Assembly (NCBI GenBank): GCA_017617935.1
Contig: JAFZVF010000102.1
Span: 1 to 45,537 of the forward strand
Origin: Clostridiales bacterium
GTDB taxonomy: Bacteria; Bacillota; Clostridia; Saccharofermentanales; Saccharofermentanaceae
DNA length: 45,537 bases
Direction: 5' to 3'
This document shows positions 1-8,095 of this stretch, one piece after another (positions within the stretch are counted from its first letter, which is position 1; the number at the start of each line of letters is the position of its first letter). The position numbers and the translations under genes were made by a program. The notes below the pieces were generated by a model. It did no database searches. It was not told where the DNA came from and saw nothing but the letters and a program-made list of their open reading frames with translations.

Positions 1-996
1 GCTGAGATCGCTCAGTACACAGTTGACATCGGTACAAGACCTTCCGACGGCGCTCTCGTAGCTCTCGGATATCAGGCAACCGGTGGTGCTATGATCTACA
101 GAGCTTCCATCGCTAAGGAAGTTTTCGGATCTGATGACGCTGCTACAGTTGAGAAGGAAGTTGGCGCTGGTTCTGGTAGCTATGATGCTTTCTGGAAGGC
201 TGCTGAGAAGCTCAAGGCTAAGGGCTATCCTATCGTTTCCGGTGACGGTGACGTTTGGCACATGGTTGAGAACTCTTCTTCTTCCGGTTGGATCGTAGAC
301 GGCAAGCTCAACATCGCTCCTGAGAGACAGGCATTCTTCGATATCTCTAAGCAGCTCCTCGACAAGGGTTGGAGCAACGAGACATCTGACTGGACACCTG
401 CTTGGTACGCTGACATGAAGGGCGTTTCTCAGGAAGGTAAGGACAACAAGCCTGCATTCTGCTTCTTCGGACCTGCTTGGCTCATCAACTACGTTATGGT
501 TGGTAACTCCGGCGGCGAGAAGGCTGGCGAAGGCACATTCGGTGACTGGCGTGTATGCAAGGCTCCTGCAGGATTCTTCTGGGGCGGCACATGGGTTCTC
601 GCTTCTAAGACAGCTGCTGAGAACGCAGACAAGAAGGCTGGTGTTGCTGAGCTCATCAACTGGATCACACTCGACGCTTCTGACAAGGGTCTCCAGTATA
701 TGTGGGCTAACGGAACATTCAACGGCGAAGGCGGCACAAAGGACTGCGTCGCTTCCGGCAAGGTTATGGCTACTGCAGACGGTAAGCTCGACTTCCTCGG
801 CGGCCAGAACATGTTCCCTGCTTTCATCGCTGCTAACGCTAACGCAACAGGTAAGAACATGACTCAGTACGACGAGACCATCAACTCACTCTTCCGTGAG
901 CAGGTCAACCAGTACGCTCATGGTCAGAAGTCTGTTGACGACGCTGTTAAGACATTCAAGTCTAACGTCGCTGATAAGCTCGGTGTTGAGAGCTAA
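1..996 (+). CDS. Sugar ABC importer, extracellular solute-binding protein (partial, 5' end missing)
   Basis: The frame is open from base 1 and stops at TAA 994-996, so the start, signal peptide and N-terminal lobe lie upstream of the window. The 331 visible codons have the Trp/Tyr/Gly-rich make-up of a carbohydrate-binding protein of the MsmE/MalE type (for example WTPAWYADMKG and FFWGGTWVLASK). Two MalF/MalG-type permease genes follow directly, which supports the role. Such proteins sit outside the membrane as lipoproteins and pass oligosaccharides to the permeases. Codon use is very narrow (GCT, GGT, AAG, GAC, TTC, ATC, TCT) and differs from the permeases, as expected for a very highly expressed gene. 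The sugar is not readable; the neighbouring GH3 enzyme suggests xylo- or gluco-oligosaccharides. Confidence 0.9.
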   Translation, partial: AEIAQYTVDIGTRPSDGALVALGYQATGGAMIYRASIAKEVFGSDDAATVEKEVGAGSGSYDAFWKAAEKLKAKGYPIVSGDGDVWHMVENSSSSGWIVDGKLNIAPERQAFFDISKQLLDKGWSNETSDWTPAWYADMKGVSQEGKDNKPAFCFFGPAWLINYVMVGNSGGEKAGEGTFGDWRVCKAPAGFFWGGTWVLASKTAAENADKKAGVAELINWITLDASDKGLQYMWANGTFNGEGGTKDCVASGKVMATADGKLDFLGGQNMFPAFIAANANATGKNMTQYDETINSLFREQVNQYAHGQKSVDDAVKTFKSNVADKLGVES

Positions 997-1036
997 TAGA
1001 AAATAAACTTCTATAGTTTAATTTCTGACTAATTCG

Positions 1037-1072
1037 ACGGCAGGGTAAATCCAGGTTTGCCCTGCCGTTTTT
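1037..1072 (+). terminator. Intercistronic stem-loop with T tract between binding protein and permease
   Basis: Arms 1037-1049 and 1056-1068 pair over about 13 bp with one G-T pair, closing a 6-nt loop, and T1068-1072 follows. It lies in the 104-bp gap between binding-protein and permease genes of one apparent operon. Partial termination, or a 3' end that protects the upstream mRNA, would give more binding protein than permease. Confidence 0.8.
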
Positions 1073-1100
1073 AAAAAATTCAACAAGGAGGTAAGAAGAT

Positions 1101-2069
1101 ATGAGAAAAAACAAATTGGTCGATTACGGCAAGTTCGGCTATATTTTCTCAATACCTTTCATTCTGGCTTTCCTGGTATTTTCTCTTTACCCCATCCTTT
1201 ATACGCTTCTCATCGGATTCACGGATCTTAAGGGTCTTATGACCACAGAGATTCATGTCCTTTGGAAGGAACCCTTTAAGAACTTTGCAACGGTTCTTAA
1301 ATCTAATCTGTTCAGAAAGTCATTTTCCAATACGGTTATCATTTGGATCATGAACTTCATTCCCCAGATGGGACTTGCTCTTCTTCTTACCGCTTGGTTT
1401 ACTGACAGAAGATCAAAAGTCAAGGGACAGGGTTTATTCAAGATACTCTTCTACATGCCTAACATCATCACTGCTGCGACAGTCGCTATTCTGTTCTCAC
1501 AGATCTTCGGCTATCCTTCAGGACCTGTTAACGCAATCCTCATTAAGTGGGGCCTCTCCGCTAAGGGTATTGACTTCCGTCTTACACCTTGGAGACTTAA
1601 GGGAGTCGTCGCGTTCATTCAGTTCTGGCAGTGGTACGGCTACACAATGGTAATGCTCATTTCCGGTGTTATCGGAATCAATCCCGAGATCTTCGAAGCT
1701 GCTGATCTCGACGGCGCGAACAGAGTGCAGACATTCTTCCTCATCACGCTGCCTTGTATCAGAACGATCATGCTTTACGTCCTCGTTACATCACTTATCG
1801 GTGGTCTGAACATGTTCGATATTCCTTCGCTCTATGCTCAGGACAAAGGCGATAATGGTGGTTATACAGTTAACATGTATATCAAGGACCAGGCATTCGC
1901 AGGTGCTTACAGATACAATACTGCTGCAGCCGCGAGCGTTATCATGTTCATAGTCATCGTGTTGCTCTCACTCGTTCTCTTCTACATCATGAGAGATAAG
2001 GATGAGGCTAAGCTCAAGAAGCTTAAGAAGCAGCAGCTCAAGATGGCTAAGGCTAGAAAAGCATATTGA
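1101..2069 (+). CDS. Sugar ABC transporter permease (MalF/LacF/MsmF type)
   Basis: A 322-aa integral membrane protein with about six hydrophobic helices, forming half of the channel of a sugar importer. The cytoplasmic EAA loop that contacts the ATPase is visible around residue 200 (FEAADLDGANRVQTFFLITLP). The first helix starts near residue 15 after a short basic N-terminus, and the C-terminal tail is very Lys-rich. The ATG at 1101 follows AAGGAGG (1085-1091) at a good distance. The second permease follows after 13 bases. No ATPase gene is seen here; CUT1 importers commonly borrow an MsmK-type ATPase encoded elsewhere. Confidence 0.92.
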   Translation: MRKNKLVDYGKFGYIFSIPFILAFLVFSLYPILYTLLIGFTDLKGLMTTEIHVLWKEPFKNFATVLKSNLFRKSFSNTVIIWIMNFIPQMGLALLLTAWFTDRRSKVKGQGLFKILFYMPNIITAATVAILFSQIFGYPSGPVNAILIKWGLSAKGIDFRLTPWRLKGVVAFIQFWQWYGYTMVMLISGVIGINPEIFEAADLDGANRVQTFFLITLPCIRTIMLYVLVTSLIGGLNMFDIPSLYAQDKGDNGGYTVNMYIKDQAFAGAYRYNTAAAASVIMFIVIVLLSLVLFYIMRDKDEAKLKKLKKQQLKMAKARKAY

Positions 2070-2082
2070 GGGGGGACGAGAA

Positions 2083-2946
2083 ATGGCTAAAACACAATCA
2101 CTTCATAAAGAGTCAATCGGCCTGAAAGTCGTCATCTACATCGTATGCGTAATTCTTGCGATCATGAGCCTTTTACCGTTCATTATCATGTTCTCGAACG
2201 CTACGAGAAGTACGTTTGAAATTCAGCAGAGCGCTATTTCACTGTACTCCGCGCATCCTATCCAGAACCTGATCAAGAACTGGAAAGTATTTAACGGAAA
2301 ATCATTTGATCCTGCTACAGGTTTCGTAAACTCTCTCATCGTATCTACCGGTACAACGATCCTCGCAGTTTACTTCTCCTGCCTCACGGCATATGCTCTC
2401 TATGCATATGAGTGGAAGCTCAGAGATGCATTCTTCGGTTTGATCGTAGGTATCATGATGATTCCTGGAACCATCACAATGATCGGTTTCTATCAGGCAG
2501 CTTACAAGGTTGGTATGACCAATAAGCTCTCACTGCTTATCATCCCGGCTATCGCTTCGCCTAACATGGTATTCTTCATGAGACAGTATCTGCAGGCATC
2601 GCTTTCGATGGAGATCGTCGACTCAGCAAGAATCGACGGTGCAGGCGAGTTCATGACGTTCAACAGGATCGTTTTCCCGCTGATGAAGCCGGCTATCGCA
2701 ACACAGTGTATCTTCACTTTCGTAGGTTCCTGGAACAACCTTTTCGTTCCTCAGATCCTTCTTACAAAGAAAGAGAAGTATACTCTCCCTATCGAAGTCA
2801 GCTTGCTCAACGGTGATATCTATCAGACTGAGTTCGGTTCGATCTACTTAGGACTTTCGTTGACGGTTCTCCCGCTCATCGTAATCTATGCACTCCTTTC
2901 AAGATATATCGTCGAGGGTGTCGCTCTCGGTGGTGTCAAGTCTTAA
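2083..2946 (+). CDS. Sugar ABC transporter permease (MalG/LacG/MsmG type)
   Basis: A 287-aa membrane protein, partner of the preceding permease. The EAA-type loop reads VDSARIDGAGEFMTFNRIVF near residue 187, in the MalG/LacG style. I chose ATG 2083 because GAGGGGGGA (2068-2076) lies just before it; the frame stays open further upstream into the end of the previous gene, but that part is low-complexity shadow sequence. The protein has about six transmembrane helices and the usual length for MalG-like permeases. It ends 42 bases before a strong bidirectional terminator, so the importer operon ends here. Confidence 0.92.
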   Translation: MAKTQSLHKESIGLKVVIYIVCVILAIMSLLPFIIMFSNATRSTFEIQQSAISLYSAHPIQNLIKNWKVFNGKSFDPATGFVNSLIVSTGTTILAVYFSCLTAYALYAYEWKLRDAFFGLIVGIMMIPGTITMIGFYQAAYKVGMTNKLSLLIIPAIASPNMVFFMRQYLQASLSMEIVDSARIDGAGEFMTFNRIVFPLMKPAIATQCIFTFVGSWNNLFVPQILLTKKEKYTLPIEVSLLNGDIYQTEFGSIYLGLSLTVLPLIVIYALLSRYIVEGVALGGVKS

Positions 2947-2987
2947 TGAGTACGACTTAAGTCTTTCGGACAAACGACATGACTTTA

Positions 2988-3017
2988 AAAGGGCAGTGAA
3001 GAAATTCACTGCCCTTT
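2988..3017. terminator. Bidirectional rho-independent terminator
   Basis: A perfect 12-bp stem (2988-2999 with 3006-3017) with a 6-nt loop, T-rich on the plus side and A-rich on the other. It lies between the convergent permease and AraC genes and can end transcription from both. Confidence 0.85.
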
Positions 3018-3045
3018 AACTTTGCGAATTAATTTTGTTCTAGGA

Positions 3046-3972
3046 TTATGACCTCTTGATGCGGCGGATCCTCTGACGGTACTGGGAAGGCGAGCACCCG
3101 TAATGCTTTTCGAAGTTGCGGCTCAATGAAGTAAGGTTGTTGAAGCCTGAAGAAAGAGCTATGTCGCTGATCGAAAGGTCCGTGTCGGAGAGTTTTTCTA
3201 CAACGGATTTGAGTTTCAAAGTCGTCTGGTAATCGTAGAAGGTCATGCCGGTATATTCCTTGAAGATCCTTGCAAAATGGAACTTCGAATACCCGATGTA
3301 GTTGGCGGCCTCCTCCATGGTAACGCTCTCGGCATAATGGAGGGAGAGCCATTCGAGAAGGCTTCTGAGCTTGATGTAGATCTCGCGCTGCTTGTCGTTG
3401 TTGGGAACGGACATACTGTCAGAGCTCTCCCTTTTCTGAAGCATTGAAATGATGCCCAGCAAGTGCGAGAAGATGGGCGTTTCCTTTACCGATGAAGTAT
3501 AGAAGAAGTAAAGGTTGCTTATCTCCATAAACCTCGCATAGACGCGGTTGTAAACCTCGGGGAAGGTTTCGGTGTTGACGATGAGAGGTTCTTTGATCAG
3601 TTCCTCAAATTCAGAATAGTCAAAGAAGTCCTTGAGGAAATCTATTTTGAAAAGGTAGATGAACCTTATGCCTTCACGCGTTCCAGATATCTTGTGGAGC
3701 ATGTCGGGCGGGATGAAGAGGATCTCCTTTTCCTTGAGGACGATGGTCCTGTCCTCGAAGACGTATGTATAAGGACCTGAAAGCGGAATCGCGATCTCAA
3801 GGCACGAATGCCTGTGCGTCGGATAGTCCTCCGCTTTGTTGTTGTACCAGATCCTCATATTGGAATTCGGTACGAAATCGACCTCTTCAACGTAATTGCT
3901 GACGATCCTTCCGGTAAAGTTCCTTATAGGCTGTTGATAATTGCCGGGAACCGTATTGTCACTTAACTGCAT
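3046..3972 (-). CDS. AraC/XylS-family transcriptional regulator with N-terminal cupin domain
   Basis: The N-terminal half is a cupin-like sugar-sensing domain (THRHSCLEIAIPLSGPYTY, then a strand-rich stretch with FIPPDMLHKI). The last ~100 residues carry two helix-turn-helix units: MEEAANYIGYSKFHFARIF and, after a linker, ISDIALSSGFNNLTSLSRNF, the usual AraC signature. ATG 3972 has AAGGAG (minus strand, 3989-3984) eleven bases upstream; an in-frame ATG at 3999 has no convincing site, so I prefer the 308-aa form. It is convergent with the importer and divergent from the GH3 gene, so it probably controls one or both in response to an oligosaccharide. That link is inferred from position. Confidence 0.9.
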   Translation of the reverse strand: MQLSDNTVPGNYQQPIRNFTGRIVSNYVEEVDFVPNSNMRIWYNNKAEDYPTHRHSCLEIAIPLSGPYTYVFEDRTIVLKEKEILFIPPDMLHKISGTREGIRFIYLFKIDFLKDFFDYSEFEELIKEPLIVNTETFPEVYNRVYARFMEISNLYFFYTSSVKETPIFSHLLGIISMLQKRESSDSMSVPNNDKQREIYIKLRSLLEWLSLHYAESVTMEEAANYIGYSKFHFARIFKEYTGMTFYDYQTTLKLKSVVEKLSDTDLSISDIALSSGFNNLTSLSRNFEKHYGCSPSQYRQRIRRIKRS

Positions 3973-4118
3973 GGATAGATCTGCTCCTTTATCCTGCATC
4001 TTATCAAAAAGACAGATTGCATTAGAATTACAACTTCAGCATATACTATAGCAAGATATGTAAAGAATGTGGGGAAGTATTATAATAAATTAGAAAAAAA
4101 TATGGGCGAGGTGGAACA
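3973..4118. promoter_or_regulatory. Divergent control region of the araC-type and GH3 genes
   Basis: This AT-rich stretch lies between divergent starts. TATAAT at 4081-4086 is a good -10 for the GH3 gene, though no clear -35 sits 17 bp upstream; weak core promoters of this kind often depend on an AraC-type activator. No clean direct repeat for AraC binding was found by eye. Confidence 0.4.
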
Positions 4119-6221
4119 ATGAACAGAGAAGTTGCAAGAAAAAGGGCAGAGGAACTCGTCAGTAAGATGACCCTGGAGGAAGCCGCATCACAGCTCAGAT
4201 TTGATGCGCCTGCGATCGAAAGGCTTGGCATTCCCGAATATAACTGGTGGAACGAAGGCTTGCATGGCGTTGCCCGTGCCGGTACCGCTACGAGCTTTCC
4301 GCAGTCGATCGCTCTCGGAGCAACATTTGATGAAGAGCTGATGGGAAAGATAGGTGAGACCGTATCTACCGAAGGACGCGCAAAATACAATGAGATTTCC
4401 GCCATGGGAGACAGGGACATTTACAAGGGTCTTACCTTCTGGTCGCCAAACATCAACGTATTCAGAGACCCAAGGTGGGGCAGGGGCCAGGAGACTTACG
4501 GAGAAGACCCGTACCTCATTTCAAGGCTTGCAATACCGTTCATCAAGGGTCTTCAGGGAGATGGAGAATACATGAAGGCGGCGGCCTGCGCAAAGCATTT
4601 CGCAGTGCATTCAGGACCTGAAGCAAAAAGGCACGAATTTGACGTAGAGCCAACGCCCAAGGACCTCAGAGAAACTTATCTTCCTGCATTTGAGGCATGC
4701 ATCAAGGAAGCCGGTGTTGAAGCCGTGATGGGCGCTTACAATAGGGTCAACGGCGAGCCCTGCTGCGGCCATTCATACATCCAGGACATTATCAGGGACG
4801 AGTGGGGATTTGAAGGACACGTCGTTTCAGACTGCTGGGCGATAAGGGATTTCCACGAGCATCACAAGGTCACTAAGACTCCCGAGGAAAGCGCCGCACT
4901 GGCTCTTAACAAAGGGTGCGACCTCAACTGCGGATGCACATACGTGCACCTCATGAAGGCATACAACAAGGGTCTTGTAACGGAAGAAGCCATCAGGAAG
5001 GCTGCGGTAAGATTGTTTACTACAAGATTCCTGCTCGGCATGTTCGACAAGACTGAATTTGATGGTCTCACATACCTCGACGTCGAGACGAAGGAGAGCA
5101 TCGCGCTTGCCAAGCGGGCATCTGACGAGGCCGTCGTACTTCTCAAGAACAATGGCGTTCTTCCCGTCAACAAAGACAAGGTCAAGGTCATTTCAGTAAT
5201 TGGCCCTAATGCGGATGCAAGACTGCCGCTGATGGGCAACTATTACGGCACTTCTTCGGAATACGTAACCGCTCTTGAAGGCATCAGAAATGCCGCAGGC
5301 GATGACGTAAGGATTCTCTATTCTGAAGGCTGTGACATTAGCCGCACCAAGCCGGATCCGCTGTCCCGTGACTACAACACCATAGCGGAAGCTGAGGCGG
5401 TAATGAAGAGGTCAGATCTCGTTATCCTCTGCATCGGTCTCAATGAGACGCTTGAAGGTGAAGAGGGAGACGAGGGCAATCACTATGCTTCCGGCGACAA
5501 GAACGACCTGTCGTTCCCAAAGCCGCAGAGAAAGCTCATCGATGCGGTGATAAAGAGCGGCAAGCCTTTTGTCACGGTCGTCATGACGGGCTCTGCAATG
5601 GATCTGACGCTCCTTTCCGAGAAGTCATCCGCGCTCCTTCAGGCGTGGTATCCGGGCGCAAGGGGCGGCCTCTCAATCGGCGACATCATCTTCGGAAAAG
5701 TTAATCCTTCCGGCAAGCTTCCCGTCACCATCTATAAGAGTGTGGAAGACCTGCCTGACTTTGAAGACTACTCGATGAAGAACAGGACTTACAAGTATGT
5801 GGAAAAGGCTCCGCTCTATCCGTTCGGTTTCGGTCTGACTTATGGAAAGGTTGCGGTTACCGGCGCATCAGTTTCAGATGCTTCTTCCACCGCGCGTGAG
5901 AACGGATTTGACGTCACCGTCAGCGTAAGGAACGAAGGCTCCATCAAGACCGGAGAGGTCGTTCAGATCTATGCTAAAGCGCTTGAAGACAAGAACGAAG
6001 TCAGGAACTACAAGCTTGTAGGATTTAAGCGCGTCTGCCTTGACGCGGGTGAGTCTGTCGAATTGAATATCGGCATCACAGCCGATGCGCTCAAGGTCGT
6101 TGCTGAGGATGGAACGCGCGTTACGCCTTCAGGAAAGATCGCCATTTATGCGGGTTTCGGCCAGCCGGATGAGAGGACCGCTGAACTATACGGAAGCAAG
6201 GCAGTCGAGCTGTTCATCTGA
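4119..6221 (+). CDS. Glycoside hydrolase family 3 enzyme, beta-xylosidase-like
   Basis: A 700-aa protein with GH3 layout: TIM-barrel domain (about 1-300), alpha/beta sandwich domain (about 340-560) and C-terminal fibronectin-III-like domain (about 580-660). The N-terminal signatures WWNEGLHGVA (43-52) and FRDPRWGRGQETYGEDPYL (115-133) belong to the beta-xylosidase/arabinosidase branch rather than BglX. The catalytic nucleophile is Asp238 in GHVVSDCWAI; the acid/base should be a Glu in the acidic stretch LEGEEGDEG of the second domain. There is no signal peptide, so it acts in the cytoplasm on imported oligosaccharides, releasing xylose or glucose from the non-reducing end. A Shine-Dalgarno GAGGTGG precedes ATG 4119. 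Exact sugar specificity cannot be settled from sequence. Confidence 0.9.
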   Translation: MNREVARKRAEELVSKMTLEEAASQLRFDAPAIERLGIPEYNWWNEGLHGVARAGTATSFPQSIALGATFDEELMGKIGETVSTEGRAKYNEISAMGDRDIYKGLTFWSPNINVFRDPRWGRGQETYGEDPYLISRLAIPFIKGLQGDGEYMKAAACAKHFAVHSGPEAKRHEFDVEPTPKDLRETYLPAFEACIKEAGVEAVMGAYNRVNGEPCCGHSYIQDIIRDEWGFEGHVVSDCWAIRDFHEHHKVTKTPEESAALALNKGCDLNCGCTYVHLMKAYNKGLVTEEAIRKAAVRLFTTRFLLGMFDKTEFDGLTYLDVETKESIALAKRASDEAVVLLKNNGVLPVNKDKVKVISVIGPNADARLPLMGNYYGTSSEYVTALEGIRNAAGDDVRILYSEGCDISRTKPDPLSRDYNTIAEAEAVMKRSDLVILCIGLNETLEGEEGDEGNHYASGDKNDLSFPKPQRKLIDAVIKSGKPFVTVVMTGSAMDLTLLSEKSSALLQAWYPGARGGLSIGDIIFGKVNPSGKLPVTIYKSVEDLPDFEDYSMKNRTYKYVEKAPLYPFGFGLTYGKVAVTGASVSDASSTARENGFDVTVSVRNEGSIKTGEVVQIYAKALEDKNEVRNYKLVGFKRVCLDAGESVELNIGITADALKVVAEDGTRVTPSGKIAIYAGFGQPDERTAELYGSKAVELFI

Positions 6222-6268
6222 GTGGCTCAGAGGTTGTGACCAAAAGTATCACGATTTTACTCGTTTTT

Positions 6269-6320
6269 GGTACACGATTTGGCAAATTGGCGCTGATTTG
6301 CTAAATTGTGTACCTTTTTT
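6269..6320 (+). terminator. Long-stem terminator of the GH3 gene
   Basis: Arms 6269-6287 and 6296-6314 pair over 19 bp; the only imperfections are two G-T pairs. The loop is 8 nt and T6315-6320 follows. The outer 7 bases GGTACAC recur at 6331-6337, and GTACAC again at 6344-6349, so the right arm could also pair downstream. Confidence 0.85.
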
Positions 6321-6400
6321 GGCTGATTTCGGTACACTTTTACGTACACTCCACATTTGAGACATCAGAGTGTGCTGTTTCAGGTGTGCTTTATGAGATG

Positions 6401-8014
6401 TCACTCGCCGCCGTGGATGTATTCAAATGAGAGCTTGAGCTTTTCGTTGTGATCGACTGCCCAGTCGACGGCCCACTCGGACTCGAAAAGGACTACGGGT
6501 TCTTCATCGCGGTCAAGGACCAGAAGGGAAGTTGAGGTCAGCGTCATGGACTTAGGATCGAAATCTTCGCTCTCGGACTTGACCCAGCGCGCAAGGCGGT
6601 AGGGGAGGGCGGTCCTGACGATGTCAACGCCGTACTCTGACTTGAGTCTGTACTCCAGGACGTCGAACTGGAGGATACCGACAACGCCCATGACGTAGGT
6701 TTCCGTACCGATGTCAGGCTGCTTGAAGAGCTGAACTGCGCCTTCCTGTGAGAGCTGCTCGATTCCCTTTAAGAACTGCTTTCTCTTCATTGAATCCTTG
6801 GGCTCGACGCGCGCGAAATTCTCGGGCGAGAATACCGGGATCGGATCAAACTCAAACTTGCGGTTGGTGGAGATTATCGTGTCGCCGATGCGGAAGTTGC
6901 CCGGATCGAAGATACCGATGATGTCGCCTGCGAAAGCCTCCTCGGTGATAGCGCGGTCCTGTGCCATGAACTGCTGGGGCTGTGCAAGAGTGATCTTCTT
7001 GCCTGTCCTCATGAGGTTGACGGTCATGTTCTTCTCGTACTGGCCGGAGCAGATGCGGATGAAGGCCATCCTGTCGCGGTGGGCGGGATCCATGTTTGCC
7101 TGGATCTTGAAGACGAAGCCTGAAAACATCGTGTCTTCAGGTTCGATTATGCCGTCCGTCGAGTGGTGGGTGGCAGGCTCCGGCGCCATCTTCAGGAAGT
7201 GCTTCAGGAAGGGCTCAACGCCGAAGTTGGTGATTGCGGATCCGAAGAATACGGGAGTCAGCTGTCCGTGAAGGACCTTGTCCATGTCAAGCTCGTCGCC
7301 TGCCATGTCGAGGAGCTCGATGTCGTTTCTGAGGGTCTCCAGATGGCCCGGCATGAGTATCTTTTCAAGGGCGGGATCGTCGATTCCCGAGACCTTCTCG
7401 GTAACCATTGAAGCGCCGTGGTCGTTGTTTTCCTTGTCGAAAACGAGGACGCTCTGGGAGGAACGCTCGTATACGCCCTCAAAGTCGCCGTCGGTGCCTA
7501 TCGGCCAGTTGACGGGACAGGAACGGATGCCCAAAACCTTTTCGAGCTCGTCCATGAGGTCGAACGGGTTCTTTGCGGCACGGTCCATCTTGTTTATGAA
7601 CGTGAATATCGGAATGCCTCTTCTGCGGCAGACCTGGAAAAGCTTGATTGTCTGGGCCTCGACGCCTTTTGCGCCGTCAAGGACCATGACCGCCGCGTCA
7701 GCGGCGCAGAGGGTACGGTAGGTGTCCTCGGAGAAGTCCTGGTGTCCGGGAGTATCGAGGATGTTGATGTGGCAGCCGTCGTATTCGAACTGCATGACTG
7801 ATGAAGTTACGGAGATGCCACGCTTCTTTTCTATCTCCATCCAGTCTGAAGTGGCGTGGCGCGCGGCCTTTCTGGCCTTGACCGAGCCTGCCTGGTGGAT
7901 GGCTCCGCCGTAAAGGAGGAGCTTTTCGGTGATCGTCGTCTTACCTGCGTCCGGGTGCGATATTATCGCGAACGTGCGGCGTCTTTTTATTTCTTCGATC
8001 GTAGAATAATTCAT
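6401..8014 (-). CDS. prfC: Peptide chain release factor 3 (RF3)
   Basis: A 537-aa translational GTPase that removes RF1/RF2 from the ribosome after termination. Near the N-terminus is RRTFAIISHPDAGKTT, whose P-loop is typical of RF3 rather than EF-G, followed by GISVTSSVMQF (G2), ILDTPGHQDFSEDTYR (G3) and TFINKMDR (G4, NKxD). Domain II and the RF3-specific C-terminal domain follow; the length matches the family. I chose ATG 8014 because GAGGG precedes it by six bases; the ATG at 8026 includes this site and lacks one of its own. It stands alone on the minus strand, divergent from malQ. Confidence 0.96.
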   Translation of the reverse strand: MNYSTIEEIKRRRTFAIISHPDAGKTTITEKLLLYGGAIHQAGSVKARKAARHATSDWMEIEKKRGISVTSSVMQFEYDGCHINILDTPGHQDFSEDTYRTLCAADAAVMVLDGAKGVEAQTIKLFQVCRRRGIPIFTFINKMDRAAKNPFDLMDELEKVLGIRSCPVNWPIGTDGDFEGVYERSSQSVLVFDKENNDHGASMVTEKVSGIDDPALEKILMPGHLETLRNDIELLDMAGDELDMDKVLHGQLTPVFFGSAITNFGVEPFLKHFLKMAPEPATHHSTDGIIEPEDTMFSGFVFKIQANMDPAHRDRMAFIRICSGQYEKNMTVNLMRTGKKITLAQPQQFMAQDRAITEEAFAGDIIGIFDPGNFRIGDTIISTNRKFEFDPIPVFSPENFARVEPKDSMKRKQFLKGIEQLSQEGAVQLFKQPDIGTETYVMGVVGILQFDVLEYRLKSEYGVDIVRTALPYRLARWVKSESEDFDPKSMTLTSTSLLVLDRDEEPVVLFESEWAVDWAVDHNEKLKLSFEYIHGGE

Positions 8015-8050
8015 TTTGACCCTCATTAGTTATATAATGGTGCATGGACT

Positions 8051-8078
8051 TTGAAAAAGCCAAATAATTATATATAAG
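8051..8078 (+). promoter_or_regulatory. Putative promoter of the malQ operon
   Basis: TTGAAA (8051-8056) and TATAAG (8073-8078) are spaced by 16 bp, about 20 bases before the ribosome site GAGGGGG of malQ. The match is moderate and rests on sequence alone. Confidence 0.5.
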
Positions 8079-8095
8079 TTTGAGGGGGAATACAA

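Noticed and set aside
7278..7801. Plus-strand ORFs opposite prfC
   Set aside because: They mirror the codon pattern of RF3 and have no recognisable product or start signal.
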